Part shown: piece after piece, positions 48,577-59,024 of the stretch
How the letters are laid out: the number at the start of each line of letters is the position of its first letter
Position numbering within the stretch: position 1 is the stretch's first letter
Assembly (NCBI RefSeq): GCF_000418325.1
Contig: NC_021658.1
Location: 11,484,001-11,548,000, forward strand
Source of the DNA: Sorangium cellulosum So0157-2
GTDB lineage: Bacteria > Myxococcota_A > Polyangia > Polyangiales > Polyangiaceae
DNA length: 64,000 bases
Direction: 5' to 3'
Notes under the pieces: generated by a model
The model's database searches: none
The model's input: only the letters and a program-made list of their open reading frames with translations
Told to the model about the DNA's origin: nothing
Translations under genes and position numbers: made by a program

Positions 48577-51500
48577 CGAACATTGCTCCGGCATTCTAAA
48601 GACGTTTCCTGCTCCAATTCTCTTTGCGGTAAAATCAAGGATCGACTGTGGAGTATTGGACGAGAAGTAGGCTCGCACTCCAACATTACGCACTCCTGCC
48701 GCATGCTGATATATCTTGATTACGCGGCCCAGATTGCCCAGGTCTTCTCCTTTCTTAGGTCCTCCGACCATCACGAGATCTCCGTTCTTTGCGACAACGT
48801 CGATGTCCGTATGCCCCAAGCTGGGCGCTTCGATTCTTTCGCCGGAAACCTTCCCTTCGGTAAGTTTCGCCGCTGTAGCTTCGCGAGAGGCACCGACAGC
48901 CCGACGGGCTGCCCCGCGTGTGAGCTGTGGCCCCGCCTGTGCGTCGGTGACCTTCCGAGCCGGCGACGCCGGCTCCGGCGGCTTCGCCGGCTGTGCCGCC
49001 TGCGGGGGCTTCGCCGGCTGCGCTGCCTGCGCCGGCTGCGCCGCGGCCTGCTGCTGGCCCGCAGGCCGCGGCGGCAGCACCGGCTGCTGGTTCACGCCGC
49101 CCATGCGCACCGTCCGAGGAGGAGCCGCCGCCGGGCTTGTGGGCATCTTGCCCTGCGCCCGCTGCTCCGCCATGCGCTGCATCTGCATCATCTGATGAAA
49201 GCGAGCGCCCTCGGGCCCGGTCCAGCAGCTCGGGCTCCGGCAGCCCCCCATCCCGACGCCGCCGGGCGGGAAGTTCCGGTGTCCACCAAACGCCTGCCGC
49301 CCATCCGGGTCGACGAGGTTCACCGGGTTGTTCAGCGTGTAGCTGTACAGCCCCAGGTTCCCCGGGTTGAACACCCCCGCGCCCGGCCCTCCCGCCATGT
49401 ACTCGTCCAGGATCGGGTCCGGGCTCAGCCACACGTTGATCCGCGGGTCGTAGTACCGCGCCCCGAAGTAGTAGAGCCCCGTCGCCTGGTCCAGCTCCTT
49501 GCCGGTGAACACGTACGCTCGCCGCAGCTCGTACCGCGAGTCCGACGCGTCGATCCACAGCTCCCCGGTCGGGAAGTACTCGTCCCGCTGCGTCAACGTC
49601 TGCTCGTCGTTCGACGCGAAGCTCGTGCTGCCCAGGTGGTCCGGGTGGTAGTAGATCGTCGGCGGATCCCGGAACCAGTCCGGATCCATCTTGCTCGCGA
49701 TGCGCGTCTGCCCCGCGTAGATGTGCTTGGTGATGAACCGCCCGTCCCGCAGCGTCAGGTGCTGATCGTGGTAGGCCGTCTCCTCCTCGCCGCTGATGCG
49801 GTGCAGGTGCACCCGCCGCTCGCCGTCGCCGTCGTAGAGCACGCGCGACAGCTCCTGCCCGTTCTGGCTCACCCGCGAGACGCGGTTCTCCTCGTTCCAT
49901 TCCGTCGTGCGCCGCGTCGCGTCCCGGTAGACCCAGCCGGTCTGGTTGCCGCTGGCGTCGTAGCTCATCACCCGCGGCCACGGCATCGACTCCGCCACGA
50001 GGTGCTCGTCGATGTGCCTGGGCGCGTGCGGCTGCGGACCCGTGTACTGGTACGCCGACCGGTACGTCTGCTCGCGGATCGCATGGTCCTCGCGCCATCC
50101 GCCGCTCCCATCCGGCACGAACCGGTAGCTCGCCTGGTCCTTCGTCAGGATGTTGCCGATCTCGTCGAAGTCGAACGACAGCCGGTACCGGTACTGCCAA
50201 TCCCTCCGGTCCTGGTACGTCCCGCTCGCCGAGATCAGCTGATAGAGGTCGTCGTACCCGTAGTCGTGCGTCGTCGGCCCGACCAGCACCGAGCCCGGCA
50301 TCTCCTGGTCGTACGGCGCCTCGTTCCGCACCTGCTCCAGGTTGCCCGCCGCGTCGTACGCATACCGCATCCGCTGGAACGGCCTCGCCGGCAACCCTCG
50401 TTCCACGAGGAACCGGTCGCGGTGATCCGCGTTGATCTGCTCCAGCCGCCGCGACTTCTCGAAGTACTTGTACGACGTCGCGATCCCGTTGCCGTGCACC
50501 ACGCGCACCCGCTGCTCGAACTCGTCGTAGCCGATGTGCAGCAGGTACTGCGTCGTCGCCGGCTCGTCCGGGTGCTGCGGGTTCGGCTGGGTGTTCGTCC
50601 CGACAGCCGACCGGACCAGGCCGCCGCGGTCGTAGCCGTACGTCACCACCTCCGCGCCGGAACCGGGGAACTTCATCGACAGCAGCCGCCCGAACGCGTC
50701 GAACGCGTACTCCATCGTCGCCTCGTACGGCCCCCGGTGCGGCTCGCGGATCCGGGGGAACTCGGTCGTCAGCTGCGCGACGTTCCCGAGCCGGTCGTAC
50801 GCAAACGTCCTCTTCCCCGCCTCGCTCTGCTCCTCGACGAGCCGTCCGGCCCGGTTGCCGTGCTCGTCGCCCGCCTCGTCCGGCGCGCCGTACACGTACG
50901 TCACGTCCGTCGAGTCCGGGTAATCCACCCGCGCGAGCCGGTTGAACGCGTACTCGTACCGGATCAGCTTGCTCGCGCCCTCCGCCGCCAGCTTCGCCGT
51001 CTGCCGCGCGCCGACGTTGCCCGACAGGTCGTAACGCCACTCCGTGCGGCCCATGTCCGGGCTGGTCAGCGCCACCATCCGCCCCACCGTGTCGTACTCC
51101 GCGGTCGTGACATTCCCGCGCGCATCGGTCACCCGCACGAGCTCGTCCACCGCGTCGTACCCGTACCGCGTCACCAGCGTGGTCCACGCCTCCGCTCCGT
51201 GCAGCCGATTGCGCTCCTCGACCGCCACGATCGCGTTGTCCACGTCCTGGTACGCCCTGCGCACCTTCCCGTTCGGGTCGATCTCCGTCGCGACGAACAT
51301 CGCCACACCATCGAGCTCCTCGATGTCGTAGCTCGTCGTGGTCACCGCCTCGCCGGCCTCGTCGTCCGGCTCCCGCTGCTCGATCACGCGCGAGAGCACG
51401 TCGTACTCGAACACCGTCGCGTTCTTCAGCGGCACGTCCACGAACGCCGTCGCCTCGCCCGTATCGAACACCGGCTGCCCCTGCAGCGCGACGCGCCCCC

Positions 51501-54500
51501 GCTCGTCGAGCACCACCCGCCCGCTCACGGTCATGCCCACGACCGGATCCGCCCCCGAGCCCTGATCCTTCTCGAGGTCCTTCTTCGTCTGGATCACCCG
51601 GTCGAGCCCGTCGATGAACGTCACCGTGTCGATCGGATCGCCCGGGTGCTGCACGTCCTTGTGCCGCGTGCGCGCCCACGCCGGCACAGGCGGGCTCGCC
51701 CCCGGCTGGAGCGCATACTCGAACGCGATCGTCGCCTCCGCCGCCGTGGGCGCGTCGTTCGGGCCGAACACCTCGGTCAGCCGGCCGAACGCGTCGTAAT
51801 CGTAGTGCACCTCGTGGCCGTTGACGTCCTGGACCGCGCTGATCGCGCCGTAGCGGTAATCCGGTGATCTCTCCGAGGAATACCCGAACGAATCGCTCAC
51901 CCGAACGAGGTACGTCTCCGCGACATCGTCGTACTCGTACGTGAGCGTGAAGCCCCGCGGGTCGATCGCCTCCTCGAGATTGCCGTACGCGTCGTGCGAG
52001 AATTCCCATGTTGGATTCGTCGACGCGTCGCCCGTGTACGGCGCCCCCGTCGCCGGCTCCTTGCCGCCGATCACCGTGCTCGTGATCGACGCCACCGCGC
52101 CGGTCGTCTCGTTGTACACGGCGGTGCGCTTGCGCAGCAGCGTGCCCGCGCTGTCGCGCGCCTCGACGCTGTCCGCCCGCACGATGTGCGGTCCGTCGTA
52201 CGTCACGTAGTGGATCGTGGTCGTGACATCGTCGTCCAGCGTGCCTGGCTCGCCGTGCTCCATCAGCTGGATCAGGTTGCCGCGGTCGTCCCAGTCGCGC
52301 TCCTCGGTCGCCTGCTTGCCAGGCGCGCTCGGGTCCGTGGTCTTCCCCTCGTACCAGGACGTCGTCCGCAGCTCTTCCTCGGGGAAGAACGAACCCGTCA
52401 GCGTCGGCAACGCCCCGGGCGCGCGGTACGCGACCTGCTGCCGGCTGAACAGCCGCCCCTCGGCGTCCTGCTCGATCACCTCCCTCACCAGCCCGCGGCG
52501 GTAATAGTCCTGGTTGTGGTACCGCGTGACGATCTGCGAGCCGTCCTCGCGCGTCGCGGTCACCCGCGCGAAGCCGTAGTCCTCGCGTTCCGCGCGGTCG
52601 TAGAACCCGCTCTGGTGGTAATCGAACGTGTGGACATACGCCGGCGTGCCCATGCCGTCGTCCACCTCGACCCGCGACAGCACCCACTTGCTGCCGGGCA
52701 TGTCCACGCTCAGCTCGTCCGGGCTGCTCGCATACGCCACCCTGTTGCCTTCGCGGGCATAGTCCAGCTGGAAGCTGCCGCCAAGCGGCCGGACCACGCG
52801 CCGCAGCCGGTTGGTCTTGCCCGTCAGGTTCAGCCGCGCCCGCAGCGCACCGTCGCTCTCGCGCAGCATCCCGTCGCTCAGCTTCAGCACGTGATCGACC
52901 GTCCCGTCGCCGTCCAGGTCGTCCCATCCGAGCTCCGTCCGACCATCGTTCAACCCGAGCTGCGCCGCGATCTCGACGACGATGCACACGTACGGCGTCG
53001 TGATCTTGAGCGGCACGCCATAGCCCGCGTTGAACGCCGTCGTCTCGGAGAACGACAGCGCGTCATTGCTGCCGTTGATCTCCTTCGTGAAGTCCTTCTC
53101 CAGCGCAACGCCCCACGGCAGGCTGCCGCTCACCGCCGGCGCGCTCCACTTCTCCTCCGGTCCAAAGCCGTCCCCGAGGTTCAGCCGCACCCGGTAGTAG
53201 TCCTGTCCAGGCTGCTTGCTCACCCGGTCCGGCAGCCCATCGCCGTTCAGATCCACGAAGTCGGCCAGCGTCCGGCTCACCGTGTGCGCGATGCCGCCGC
53301 CGATCCCCGCGTAGCCCACCTGAAGGCTGTTCGTCGTGTTGTCCTGCACCCGCACCGACGCGAGCTGCGCCGCCGACCACACCCGGCTCAGCGCGGTGAG
53401 CGGATCCCCTTCGACCTCCGGCAAAGGCTCGAACGGATCCCCGCCCGGATCGAGCACCGCCCAGGCGCGCTCGTCCGCGAAGCGGTAGCCCAGGTTCAGG
53501 CGCGCGTAGAGCACGCCGCCCTCGCTCCTCACCTTGTCCGGGAGCCCGTCGCCGTTGACGTCCAGGAGGTCGCGCGTCGTCAGCGACGTGCCCCAGCTCT
53601 TGCCGAGAGAGGGCAGCACGCTGAGCACCGCCGACGTCTTCCCGCTCGCCTCGATCTTGTCCGCGAGCGACGACGCCGCCGACCCGAAGCCGAACCCGAA
53701 CCGCGCGCTCGCGTTCTCGATCTCCCGGAAGTCCCCAGGTCCATCGAGCGTCAGGTCGCCGTACTCCCCCGGCTGCTGTCCGTCACACCGGCCGCCTCCG
53801 CACGTCTGCACGCCCACGCTGCCCTGCGTGACCGTGTCCGGCCGCCGGTCGCCGTTGACGTCGATCAGCTCCAGCTTCGACTCGGTCGTCCCGGTCGTCA
53901 CCTGGAACGACCCGATGAGCGCGACATCCTGCGACGTCGAGCTGCTGTGGCTCTTGCGCAACCCCGGCACATTGGCCACGTCTTCCGGCCTGACCCCGCC
54001 GACGCGCGACGGCTTGAGCTCTCCGGCCGTGATGTACATGTCCGCGCCCGAGCCGCGGAACACCGGGCCGCTGATGCTGCCGACGAGCGGGAAGCCGGCG
54101 TCCTCCGGCGACCAGCCGGCGTGGTAGCCCTCCCAGTGCGGCTCGACGCGCGTGAAATAAGGCGGCTTGTTCTCCTCGGGCCGCTTGTTGATCTGGTTGT
54201 CGTCGAACGGGTACTCCGTCGTCCACTCGCCGTAGCTGAAGCCCCGGAACCCGCCCACCATGCGGGCGTCCAGCTGCCCGTCCGGCGTCAGCCGCGCATT
54301 CACCGTCGGCACGTCGAGCACGGTGCCCGTCTCGTCGAACACGAGCTGCGGCAGCCATGACACCGGCGACCCGGGCTCCGGCAGGCCAGGGCCCAGGTCC
54401 TCTTCGAGCTCGAAGAACTTCGTGAACGCGAGCTCGTCGCCCGCCTGCACCGGGAACACCACCGGATCGCTCGGGTCAGGCACGCTCCGGGCCGGCGAGA

Positions 54501-56559
54501 TCGCCGCCCCTCCGAGCAGCTCCCGGAACAGCCGCTCGCTCCCCCGATCCACCCGCAGGCTCACCGGCCCTTGCGTCTCCTCCTTGGAGACGGCGCCGAT
54601 CAGGCGGACCGTCCCGCTCTCGGGCACGACCAGACGCTCCAAATCCAGCGGCGCACCACCGAGGCCGCTATCGCTGAGCTGCACCGGCACGACGATCGAC
54701 GCCTCGGGCACCGAGATCGGCCCGCCATCGCCCGGCAACGCTTCGAGCCTGCACTCCCTCCTCCCGGAGGGCGCGCCGGGCCTCGCCGCGCACGACTCGA
54801 CCGCGCGGCACCTCCCCGGATCCGCGTCGTGGCCGCACACCTCGGTGTACCTGGCGAACCCCTGGTACTGGACGCGCGACGGGTCGACCGTGTTGTCGCT
54901 CAGCTCGGCGTACAGGAACAGGAGGTCTCCCTGGAGCACCGCGACAGGCCAGGCGATCTCGGTGCTCAGCTGCGCTCCCGAGACCGTCGTGCGGTGAAGC
55001 TCGACCCGCTCCCCCGAATCGACGTCCCGGCGCACGAGCCGCACGTCGAACGCATCGTCCGCGTCGGTCCTGACGAAGCTCGCCTGCACCGTGACCTGCC
55101 CGTCCGCGCCCGCGGCCCAGCCCGGCACGCTCCGGTCCAGCACCGAGAAGTCGTCCGCGAACGTGTAGACGTACAGCGGACGCCCGAGCGCGTCGCGGCG
55201 CCTCAGGTCGGGCCCGAAGATCGGCACGCAGGTCGCCGACGTGCAGCGCTCCGTGTAGCGGATGCGCGGGTTCCAGCGCGTGCTGTCCCCCTCGATGTCG
55301 TCCTTCGGATCCACCCGGAAGTAGAGCGCATCCATCGGACGGACGCGGACCTGGATGCCGTTCCCGCAACCTCCCTCGCCCTCGGGAACACACGCCGCAT
55401 CGCTCGGCCCGATCTCCCGTTGCCAGAGCAGCTGGCGCTCGTGATGCCCCAGGTCGCCCGGCCGCGGCGCCCAGATCGCCTTCGTGATCGACGCCGTCAC
55501 CCCGTCTCCCACGCCGCCGCCGGCCAGCGACACGCCGCCGTCGATGACGACGATGCCATCCAATGGCGGCGTCCACTTCACCAGCGGGCTGGTCCGGTAG
55601 AACGCCTTGCCGAGCTGCGCGACCTGCGCGCCGTCGCTGAAGTCCTCGTCGACGGTGAAGCCGGCGCCGCTCGCGCCCGACCCGAGCCGCGCGTTGTTCG
55701 GGTTCAGCGTCGCCCCGCTCCGACCGAACAGCTCCGGGAAGCCGTCGCCGTTGATGTCGAGCAGCACGCGCTGCGCGGTGGCGGTGGTCCAGGCCTGGTT
55801 GATCCCGGCGCCCCCGAGCTCCTGGAAGAAGTGGATCGCCCCCTGGAGGCTGGCCGTGATCTGGTGCGTGCTGCCGGCGCTCTCCGGGGAGAACGCGTTC
55901 GGGCTCGACCGACCCGGGAGCGCGTTCAGCCACACCCCGTTGCTCCCCACGAAATCGGGGAGCCCGTCACCGTTGATGTCGGTGAAGGCGACCTTGTCCT
56001 CGTCCATGCCGAACGAGACGCCGACGCCCAGCCCGCCGTGCGGATCGCAGACCGGCGGCCCCGCGCCGACGAACGCGTTGAGCCCCCCTTCGATCGAGCT
56101 CGTCGCCCCGAGCCCGTCGCGCCCTTCCGCCGGACGGCTCCACTCGGTCGGGGCGGAGAAGACCTGAAGCCTGCCGTCCTGCCGCTCGAGACCGAAGTAC
56201 TCGAACGTGTGCTCGTAGAGCTGCTCGGCGCCGCCATTCCCGTGGAGAGCGATGCTCTTGAGGAGCGACTTGGAATAATGCCGGGCGTCGGGCTCGTGGT
56301 AGGCGAAGCGGTAGCTCCGGATGATCTCCTCGGCGCCGGGCACCTCGCCCATGGTCACGTCGATGCGCTCCAGCCTTCGCGTCGTTCGCACCTCGAAGCC
56401 GGCGCGCGCCGAGCTGAGGATGTCTCTCCGCTGCGCGCCGTCGTCCAGGACGAAGAGCACGTGGTAGTAGGCGGCGGGGGAGCCGCTCGCGTGCTCCGTG
56501 TAGTCGATCCGCTGCGGATAGAGCTGCACCCACTCCCCGCCATCGGGCGCCCATACCGG
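48019..56559 (-). CDS. RHS/Tc-type polymorphic toxin, main part
   Basis: This frame of about 2850 residues continues the N-terminal part encoded at 56558-59024 after a one-base shift near 56557. It has a TcB/SpvB-like region (about 56.5-53 kb) with FG-GAP or EF-like units DINGDGLPDFVG, DVNGDGLPDKV and DLNGDGLPDRVS. YD/RHS repeats follow (about 52.8-49.6 kb), and then the RHS core GLYYFGARYYDP at 49.44-49.48 kb and NLVDPDGR near 49.31 kb, which fits the DPxG autoproteolysis site. A Pro/Ala/Gln-rich linker leads to a tip with RIEAPSLGHTDIDVVAKNG, LVMVGGPKK and AYFSSNTPQSILDF (about 48.90-48.58 kb). I take the tip to be a nuclease-like toxin, and it runs in frame into the immunity-like domain. 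It is a secreted contact-dependent antagonism or predation protein. Confidence 0.85.
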   Translation of the reverse strand, partial: PVWAPDGGEWVQLYPQRIDYTEHASGSPAAYYHVLFVLDDGAQRRDILSSARAGFEVRTTRRLERIDVTMGEVPGAEEIIRSYRFAYHEPDARHYSKSLLKSIALHGNGGAEQLYEHTFEYFGLERQDGRLQVFSAPTEWSRPAEGRDGLGATSSIEGGLNAFVGAGPPVCDPHGGLGVGVSFGMDEDKVAFTDINGDGLPDFVGSNGVWLNALPGRSSPNAFSPESAGSTHQITASLQGAIHFFQELGGAGINQAWTTATAQRVLLDINGDGFPELFGRSGATLNPNNARLGSGASGAGFTVDEDFSDGAQVAQLGKAFYRTSPLVKWTPPLDGIVVIDGGVSLAGGGVGDGVTASITKAIWAPRPGDLGHHERQLLWQREIGPSDAACVPEGEGGCGNGIQVRVRPMDALYFRVDPKDDIEGDSTRWNPRIRYTERCTSATCVPIFGPDLRRRDALGRPLYVYTFADDFSVLDRSVPGWAAGADGQVTVQASFVRTDADDAFDVRLVRRDVDSGERVELHRTTVSGAQLSTEIAWPVAVLQGDLLFLYAELSDNTVDPSRVQYQGFARYTEVCGHDADPGRCRAVESCAARPGAPSGRRECRLEALPGDGGPISVPEASIVVPVQLSDSGLGGAPLDLERLVVPESGTVRLIGAVSKEETQGPVSLRVDRGSERLFRELLGGAAISPARSVPDPSDPVVFPVQAGDELAFTKFFELEEDLGPGLPEPGSPVSWLPQLVFDETGTVLDVPTVNARLTPDGQLDARMVGGFRGFSYGEWTTEYPFDDNQINKRPEENKPPYFTRVEPHWEGYHAGWSPEDAGFPLVGSISGPVFRGSGADMYITAGELKPSRVGGVRPEDVANVPGLRKSHSSSTSQDVALIGSFQVTTGTTESKLELIDVNGDRRPDTVTQGSVGVQTCGGGRCDGQQPGEYGDLTLDGPGDFREIENASARFGFGFGSAASSLADKIEASGKTSAVLSVLPSLGKSWGTSLTTRDLLDVNGDGLPDKVRSEGGVLYARLNLGYRFADERAWAVLDPGGDPFEPLPEVEGDPLTALSRVWSAAQLASVRVQDNTTNSLQVGYAGIGGGIAHTVSRTLADFVDLNGDGLPDRVSKQPGQDYYRVRLNLGDGFGPEEKWSAPAVSGSLPWGVALEKDFTKEINGSNDALSFSETTAFNAGYGVPLKITTPYVCIVVEIAAQLGLNDGRTELGWDDLDGDGTVDHVLKLSDGMLRESDGALRARLNLTGKTNRLRRVVRPLGGSFQLDYAREGNRVAYASSPDELSVDMPGSKWVLSRVEVDDGMGTPAYVHTFDYHQSGFYDRAEREDYGFARVTATREDGSQIVTRYHNQDYYRRGLVREVIEQDAEGRLFSRQQVAYRAPGALPTLTGSFFPEEELRTTSWYEGKTTDPSAPGKQATEERDWDDRGNLIQLMEHGEPGTLDDDVTTTIHYVTYDGPHIVRADSVEARDSAGTLLRKRTAVYNETTGAVASITSTVIGGKEPATGAPYTGDASTNPTWEFSHDAYGNLEEAIDPRGFTLTYEYDDVAETYLVRVSDSFGYSSERSPDYRYGAISAVQDVNGHEVHYDYDAFGRLTEVFGPNDAPTAAEATIAFEYALQPGASPPVPAWARTRHKDVQHPGDPIDTVTFIDGLDRVIQTKKDLEKDQGSGADPVVGMTVSGRVVLDERGRVALQGQPVFDTGEATAFVDVPLKNATVFEYDVLSRVIEQREPDDEAGEAVTTTSYDIEELDGVAMFVATEIDPNGKVRRAYQDVDNAIVAVEERNRLHGAEAWTTLVTRYGYDAVDELVRVTDARGNVTTAEYDTVGRMVALTSPDMGRTEWRYDLSGNVGARQTAKLAAEGASKLIRYEYAFNRLARVDYPDSTDVTYVYGAPDEAGDEHGNRAGRLVEEQSEAGKRTFAYDRLGNVAQLTTEFPRIREPHRGPYEATMEYAFDAFGRLLSMKFPGSGAEVVTYGYDRGGLVRSAVGTNTQPNPQHPDEPATTQYLLHIGYDEFEQRVRVVHGNGIATSYKYFEKSRRLEQINADHRDRFLVERGLPARPFQRMRYAYDAAGNLEQVRNEAPYDQEMPGSVLVGPTTHDYGYDDLYQLISASGTYQDRRDWQYRYRLSFDFDEIGNILTKDQASYRFVPDGSGGWREDHAIREQTYRSAYQYTGPQPHAPRHIDEHLVAESMPWPRVMSYDASGNQTGWVYRDATRRTTEWNEENRVSRVSQNGQELSRVLYDGDGERRVHLHRISGEEETAYHDQHLTLRDGRFITKHIYAGQTRIASKMDPDWFRDPPTIYYHPDHLGSTSFASNDEQTLTQRDEYFPTGELWIDASDSRYELRRAYVFTGKELDQATGLYYFGARYYDPRINVWLSPDPILDEYMAGGPGAGVFNPGNLGLYSYTLNNPVNLVDPDGRQAFGGHRNFPPGGVGMGGCRSPSCWTGPEGARFHQMMQMQRMAEQRAQGKMPTSPAAAPPRTVRMGGVNQQPVLPPRPAGQQQAAAQPAQAAQPAKPPQAAQPAKPPEPASPARKVTDAQAGPQLTRGAARRAVGASREATAAKLTEGKVSGERIEAPSLGHTDIDVVAKNGDLVMVGGPKKGEDLGNLGRVIKIYQHAAGVRNVGVRAYFSSNTPQSILDFTAKRIGAGNVFRMPEQCSMAQIYGAVEFQIESEWYDVVNVSSLLLQHYDLNGCLFGVDNYAEFVPLFANRGVPTDCSANLMQKISSYSDDDSWPSWVLYSELICVNWEECALSRDYRISEYVVNDDGSEIFVTKWINKIGHDWVREALESQQETRSGHRVFRRPVLRRADAIDGTNFDLLMKLMACLAERFGDDGVRLVVWFG
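48580..48905 (-). other. RHS C-terminal toxin tip domain
   Basis: The variable tip after the RHS core begins near ATAAKLTEGKVSGE and contains TDIDVVAKNGDLVMVGGPKK and GVRAYFSSNTPQSILDF, followed by RIGAGNVFRMPEQ. The D-x-D-V-V...GG-P-x-K arrangement with a C-terminal TPQS helix resembles nuclease-like RHS tips that end in an NVF strand. It is AT-richer than the core, as expected for exchangeable tips. The active-site residues are not proven. Confidence 0.6.
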
Positions 56560-59024
56560 CCCGGCTGATCGGGGATGGCCCGGAGCATCTGGCCGTCGAG
56601 CGTGTAGAGCTCGTCGCCCGTGGTGCGCGGGACGCCGAAGCGCGTGTCGATCTCGATCGCGGAGAGGCGCAGGTCCCAGCCCACGCCGAGCCAGCCATTG
56701 CTCAGCTCGCTCTCGTACGTGACGGCGAGCTCCGGCTCGAGGCCGTGCCGGCCGGGCGGCACCTCGATCGGATACGTCAGCTGCGCCGTGCCCCGGCTGT
56801 TCGCCTCCGGCGGCTCGATGAACGACACGCCGGCCGAGGGGCTCGCGAGCTCGATCCCCTTCATGGCGTTGGGATCGAACGACTGCGCCCCCGGCTGGTC
56901 CGGCATGGCGATGGTCGCGTTGACGAAATCGGTGAAGTGGTCCGTCAGGCTCGTGAGCTCGCGGGTGCGGCCCTCGTCGGCGCGCCCGAGCTTGGTCCAC
57001 TGCTTCGCCGTCTCATCGAAGTAGAAGCCGAAGACGTCCCTCGCGCCGGCGCCGTCCGGGAGGCGCTCGCCGTCGATGGGGAGCGTCAGCTTCACCGGCT
57101 TCTTGAACCTGAGGCCGAGCGGGCCGAAGCGGAACGCGCGCTCCTCGGGCGTCACGTTGCGCATCGCGCGCCCCATCGGCTGCACCTGGACGGGCATCAG
57201 CGGCCGGATCGTGATGCGCGTCGCCTCTTCCAGCGCTCCCGGCGGGACCTCGATCGTGGCGCCCGCGAACGAGAGCACGCCGCCCTGCTCCGGGCTCACC
57301 ACCGCGCCGTACGGGGCGCCCTCGTCGGCGACGAGCGCGCCCGGCGCCGCGCTCGCCGCGGCGCTCTCGGCGCACGGGCCGAGCTCCACCGCTCGACCGA
57401 GGCGCGTGCCGTCCTCGAGCCGCGCCTCGAGGTGCGCCCTCCACGATCGATGACGGGCGCCTTCGGGCTCCGGCAGGGTGAGCTCGAAGCTGCCGTCGTC
57501 CCCTAGCTCCACGGGCGCTGCATCGGCGAAGAGCCGCGCTCGCGGCGTGCCCTCGCCGGGGAGGTCGAGGAAACCGCGCACGTACGCTCTCCCGTCGGTG
57601 CACTCGCCGTGCAGCGGCGTGCTCAGCGCGATCCTCGGGGAGCGGGACGGGATGAGGCTGGCCGCCACGGCGACGTCCGACACCTCGGCGCGGCTCCCCT
57701 TCGCCGGCCGGATGTGCACCGAGGCCATCTCCGGCCAGATCGATTGAAGCGGGAGGTCGAGGCGATGCCAGCCCGGCGAGCGATCCTTCAGGTCGAAGCG
57801 CAACCCGTTTGCCCCCGCGCGGGGCGTGATCTCGACCTCCCCGGCGCCCGCGGCCGTCAGCTGGAACAGGAGCGCGTGCGGGGCCACGCGCGCGCCGAAA
57901 TCGATGCGAAGCGACTCATCGCGACGCGCGCGCTCGCCCCCGTCCGGTCGCGCGGCGGCGCGCGCCTCGTGCACGCCGGCGTGCGGGATCCCGACCACCC
58001 GGAGCGCGCTCACGGTGAACCCATGCTCGATGTCCGCCTGAGGCCGGAATCGCACGACGTTGTCGCCGCGCTTCAGCCACGCGGGCGCGATCTCCTCGAC
58101 CTGAAGCCCTCCGGTCGCGAGCGCTTCCGCCCGGAAGCCGCCGCGCGGCGCTGCGCCGTTCAGCTGCCGGCTCACGCTCGACCAGTGCCCGCGCCCCTCG
58201 AGCTCGTAGACGAGGAACGCGCGCGCGAGCGCCCGTGGATCGGTGTCCATGTGGAATGTCAGCGACTGCTCGCCGCCCGTGCGCGTCACCGCCGCCCGCT
58301 CGGACATCGCCGGGAACTGGGTTGCGCCCGCCAGCTTCCCCGCGAGCACGCGATCGGCCAGCTCCACCTCCGCCAGGCTGCGCGTGGGCGCGCCGGCGGT
58401 CCAGAACACGAGCTCCTGCGGCCCGCGCTCGCTCGAAGGGAGCCACTCGAGCACGAGTCGCTGCGCCGTGATGGCCATGGGAAAGCGGGTCCAGCGCTCG
58501 CCCGTGTCGTGGAGCGGTACGTCGACGAGGCCGGACACCGCCTGAAGCTGGGCGCCATGCTCCGCATAGACCGTGAGCGCGCCATCGACGCGCCCGTACA
58601 GCGCGAGCGCTTCGAGCGCGGTCGGCTGCGAGAACGAGACCCGGACCCGCATCACCTCGCCGGTCTCGCTGCGAAGCCCGGTGTCGGCGCGGCCGTCGAA
58701 CAGGGCCCATGGATCCGCGCCCTGGCCGGCGCCGGCTGCGCGAACGTCCGCCGGAAGGGCGGCGATCGGGACCACGGCGCGGTCCTCGGGGCCCTCGGAG
58801 GCCCCGCCTGGCGTCGCGAGGGCGACGGTGGCAGCGTCGCCGGCGAGCGCAGCTGCCGTCTCAGCGCCAGCGCGAGCGCCGCTGAGGCGCGCGCGAAGGG
58901 GCTCGCCCATCCGGCGCAACGTCGACGCTTGAGCCCATGCGCTGAGAGGCGCGCTCACCGCCACGAGCAAGACGACGCAGCTCGCGCACCACCGCCACAC
59001 CCATTTCACCCACCCGGATGCCAT
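56558..59024 (-). CDS. RHS/Tc toxin N-terminal part (separated by frameshift)
   Basis: The ATG at 59024 has GGAGGGAAGC before it on its strand. A Sec signal (MASGWVKWVWRWCASCVVLL, ending near AWAQA) is followed by a discoidin or galactose-binding-like region (DPWALFDGRADTGLRSETGE...), beta domains, a conserved ZU5/GPS-like segment (GGVLSFAGATIEVPPGALEE) and an SpvB start (IEPPEANSRGTAQLTYPIEV, WLGVGWDLRL). It runs in frame to ELYTLDGQMLRAIPDQPGR near 56557. There a single missing base moves the reading into the main RHS frame; left uncorrected, this frame stops at 56355. The intact product would be about 3670 residues. Confidence 0.8.

Noticed and set aside
56560..57000. Start of the main RHS frame at an ATG near 57000
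   Set aside because: In 56560-57000 this frame overlaps the clearly coding SpvB-like sequence in another frame. The protein continues from the upstream part through a frameshift instead.
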